Source: Onstottus_B sp035558335 (lineage in GTDB: Bacteria > Acidobacteriota > Blastocatellia > UBA7656). Taken from it: a DNA stretch of 8,054 nt. The position numbers and the translations under genes were made by a program. Shown here one piece after another: positions 6,561 through 8,054 of the stretch; position 1 is the first letter of the stretch, and every line of letters starts with the position of its first letter. The stretch spans positions 1-8,054 of the forward strand of contig DATMCM010000244.1 in the NCBI GenBank assembly GCA_035558335.1. The letters are read 5' to 3'. The notes beneath the pieces are model-generated. The model was not told the DNA's origin and did no database searches. It worked only from the letters and a program-made list of their open reading frames with translations.

Positions 6561-7088
6561 GTGAGCGGGGCTGAAAACAATACGACTGAGAAGTGGACTT
6601 TTGGGGTGAGGTTGATTGCCAATCAAATCTCTCGCGCGACGCTTCGCACAACACTTACCTATAAACTCCACCCGACGCTGAGCGCGGGTGTTGAGTATAA
6701 CCCACTTGCGGGCAAGGTCAGCCCGCTCGCCAACTGGCTGGCGGTTTCAGAAACCAAGCACCGGCCGGCAGTGATCCTGGGTACTAGCTCTGACCGAATC
6801 GGTACACCTAGTGGTCAGTCGTTCTACGCGACGGTCAGCAAGAATCTGCAAGAAGAGATCAAGCTTCCGGTTGCGCCCTACGTCGGAGTTGCATATGGAA
6901 CGTATGAGGATCGCTTCCGGGCGATCGGGGGCTTGAACGTTTATTTCACTGAGCATTTCAGCGGGCTGGTCATCTTCGATGGTGTTCACGTCCATCAAAC
7001 GTTCACCTACTCCTATAAGCGCCACGCGTTTTCGATTTTGATGGTGCGAGGAAAGGATCCCGGTGCCAGCTACAGCATCTCGTTTTGA
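6561..7088 (+). CDS. beta-barrel-like protein of unknown function (putative outer membrane)
   Basis: A 175-residue frame from a GTG, 27 nt after the thioredoxin stop and with a weak GGGAGA 10 nt upstream. The sequence is made of alternating polar and hydrophobic stretches with glycine turns: KWTFGVRLIANQ, TLTYKLHPTLSAGVEYNP, GQSFYATVSKNL, PYVGVAYGTYE, RAIGGLNVYFTEHFSGLVIF, and the last strand GASYSISF. A C-terminal Phe on an amphipathic strand is the usual BAM recognition signature of outer-membrane barrels, and the length allows about eight strands. No signal peptide is seen from this GTG, and none of the upstream frames supplies one, so either the annotated start is truncated or the protein is not exported on its own. 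It runs in the same direction and frame phase as the thioredoxin gene and probably shares its transcript. The function is not recognised; the barrel prediction is inference from pattern only. Confidence 0.7.
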   Translation: MSGAENNTTEKWTFGVRLIANQISRATLRTTLTYKLHPTLSAGVEYNPLAGKVSPLANWLAVSETKHRPAVILGTSSDRIGTPSGQSFYATVSKNLQEEIKLPVAPYVGVAYGTYEDRFRAIGGLNVYFTEHFSGLVIFDGVHVHQTFTYSYKRHAFSILMVRGKDPGASYSISF

Positions 7089-7110
7089 TCGGATCAACAC
7101 GCAGCTGCTT

Positions 7111-7137
7111 TTGGCAACCGAGCGAGCGATGTATCAT
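7111..7137 (+). promoter_or_regulatory. possible promoter of the EgtB/SenA-like gene
   Basis: TTGGCA (7111-7116, one base from TTGACA) and TATCAT (7132-7137) are separated by a rather short 15 bp, in the 71-bp gap before the gene. Transcription would start about 15 nt before ATG 7160. Confidence 0.3.
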
Positions 7138-7159
7138 TTCTGAGTTCAGTTAGCGCAAG

Positions 7160-8054
7160 ATGATTCGAGCACTCTCAATGATTGAAAGTGTAAGTCAAGA
7201 TCGCCGCACCATCCGTGAACTCCTAGATCGGCTCCACGAGGCTCGCGTTCGCACCCTCGATCTCGTTGCGGATCTGGACGACCAGCAACTAATCGGTCCC
7301 CGTCTCCGCATCGTCAACCCTCTAATATGGGAGATAGGGCACGTCGCGTATTTCCAGGAGTTCTGGTGTCTTCGCCATCTTCAAGGTGACCAACCGATTC
7401 TTGCCGAGGCAGACCGTCTGTACGATTCAGCGCGGGTTTCACACGATACACGATGGGATCTTCCGTTGCCCTCGAGGGAAGACACCCTGATCTTTATGGG
7501 AAAAGTTCTAGACCGCGTGATCGAATCGAGCAGTTCATCAAACGAAAAACCGAGTGAGGGTTACGACCGGAGCTACTTCCTGCGGCTTGCATTGTTTCAC
7601 GAGCAGATGCATGCCGAGGCCATTACCTACACCCGTCAGACGCTAGGCTATGGGGCGCCGCGGTTCACCGGATCGATTACCGCGGCTCAAATGAAAGAGC
7701 GGAACAACAAACGACTTGAAGGTGATGCTCATATTCCAGGCGGCAAGTTCGCGTTGGGCAGAACGTTAGCGTCAGGCTTCACTTTCGACAACGAACAACC
7801 GGCGCACGAAGTCGAAGTAAACCCTTTTTCAATTTCACGCACGCCGGTCATGCAGGCCCAGTTCGCCGAGTTCGTCGAAGATCGCGGCTACCAACGAAAC
7901 GCGTTGTGGGGCGAGGAGGGCTGGCGGTGGCGAGAGACGGCCGGCGCCGAACACCCAGTATATTGGCGACGTGAATCAACGGGTCGATGGCTTAGACGGC
8001 ATTTCGATCGGTGGGTTCCGTTGGAAGATCGAATTCCAGTAATTCATCTCAACT
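7160..8054 (+). CDS. EgtB/SenA-type non-heme iron synthase (DinB_2 + formylglycine-generating-enzyme-like), 3' end outside window
   Basis: 298 residues are visible, cut by the right edge; full-length relatives have about 400-450. Residues 15-165 form a DinB-like four-helix domain carrying the iron ligands His61 (NPLIWEIGHVAYFQEFW) and the HxxxH pair His147/His151 (FHEQMHAEAITYTRQTLGY). The FGE-sulfatase-like catalytic domain begins near 190 with HIPGGKFALG and continues through NEQPAHEVEVNPFSISRTPV. This class joins an oxidised sulfur or selenium donor to N-alpha-trimethylhistidine in ergothioneine (EgtB) or selenoneine (SenA) synthesis. The GPRLRIVNPLIWEIGH and SHDTRWDLPLPSR motifs look more like SenA-type sequences than the DVSPxKWHLAHTTWFFE form of classic EgtB, but this is from memory and no sen or egt neighbour is visible. 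Start is ATG 7160 (stop at 7151) or ATG 7178; neither has a clear ribosome site. Confidence 0.88.
   Translation, partial: MIRALSMIESVSQDRRTIRELLDRLHEARVRTLDLVADLDDQQLIGPRLRIVNPLIWEIGHVAYFQEFWCLRHLQGDQPILAEADRLYDSARVSHDTRWDLPLPSREDTLIFMGKVLDRVIESSSSSNEKPSEGYDRSYFLRLALFHEQMHAEAITYTRQTLGYGAPRFTGSITAAQMKERNNKRLEGDAHIPGGKFALGRTLASGFTFDNEQPAHEVEVNPFSISRTPVMQAQFAEFVEDRGYQRNALWGEEGWRWRETAGAEHPVYWRRESTGRWLRRHFDRWVPLEDRIPVIHLN

Noticed and set aside
7085..7097. Palindrome TTGATC-G-GATCAA at the end of the barrel gene as a terminator
   Set aside because: The stem is only 6 bp, AT-rich, has no usable loop and no U-tract, and it overlaps the stop codon.

Overview
The window looks like a piece of a moderately GC-rich bacterial chromosome, most likely from the Acidobacteriota (possibly Blastocatellia-like). 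This is an inference from gene content: a large orphan MacB/FtsX-type permease of the kind expanded in acidobacteria, an exported S9 peptidase, and palindromic intergenic repeats. No rRNA, tRNA, CRISPR array, phage gene or transposase gene was recognised.

Layout. (1) 1-1593, minus: the N-terminal 531 residues of an ADOP-type ABC transporter permease, cut by the left edge. (2) 1845-2324, plus: a PhnB-like VOC (glyoxalase/bleomycin-resistance fold) protein. The spacer before it carries a short 14-bp tandem repeat. (3) 2343-2445: a long, nearly perfect inverted repeat between the convergent VOC and peptidase genes. (4) 2489-4528, minus: a secreted prolyl-oligopeptidase-family (S9) peptidase with signal peptide, TolB-like propeller and intact Ser/Asp/His triad. 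(5) About 650 bp of divergent intergenic DNA. It holds a 150-bp REP/REPIN-like palindrome (4899-5048) made of two double-hairpin units in inverted orientation, whose differences are largely compensatory. (6) 5178-7088, plus: a run of four reading frames, all poorly known. They are a small Cys-rich exported protein, an exported CCxxC protein, a TlpA-like thioredoxin with no signal peptide that looks like the frame-shifted C-terminal half of the CCxxC protein, and a beta-barrel-like protein ending in Phe. (7) 7160-8054, plus: the N-terminal 298 residues of an EgtB/SenA-type non-heme iron sulfoxide or selenoxide synthase, cut by the right edge.

How the parts may work together. The permease, VOC protein, peptidase and EgtB/SenA-like enzyme look like independent genes. 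The 5178-7088 run is the most cohesive and least described unit: Cys-rich exported proteins, a thioredoxin domain and a putative outer-membrane barrel suggest an envelope thiol or metal-handling module. That function is inferred from composition and neighbourhood only. The observations most worth following are the covarying palindrome, the split CCxxC-thioredoxin protein, and whether the last gene is a selenoneine synthase rather than EgtB.
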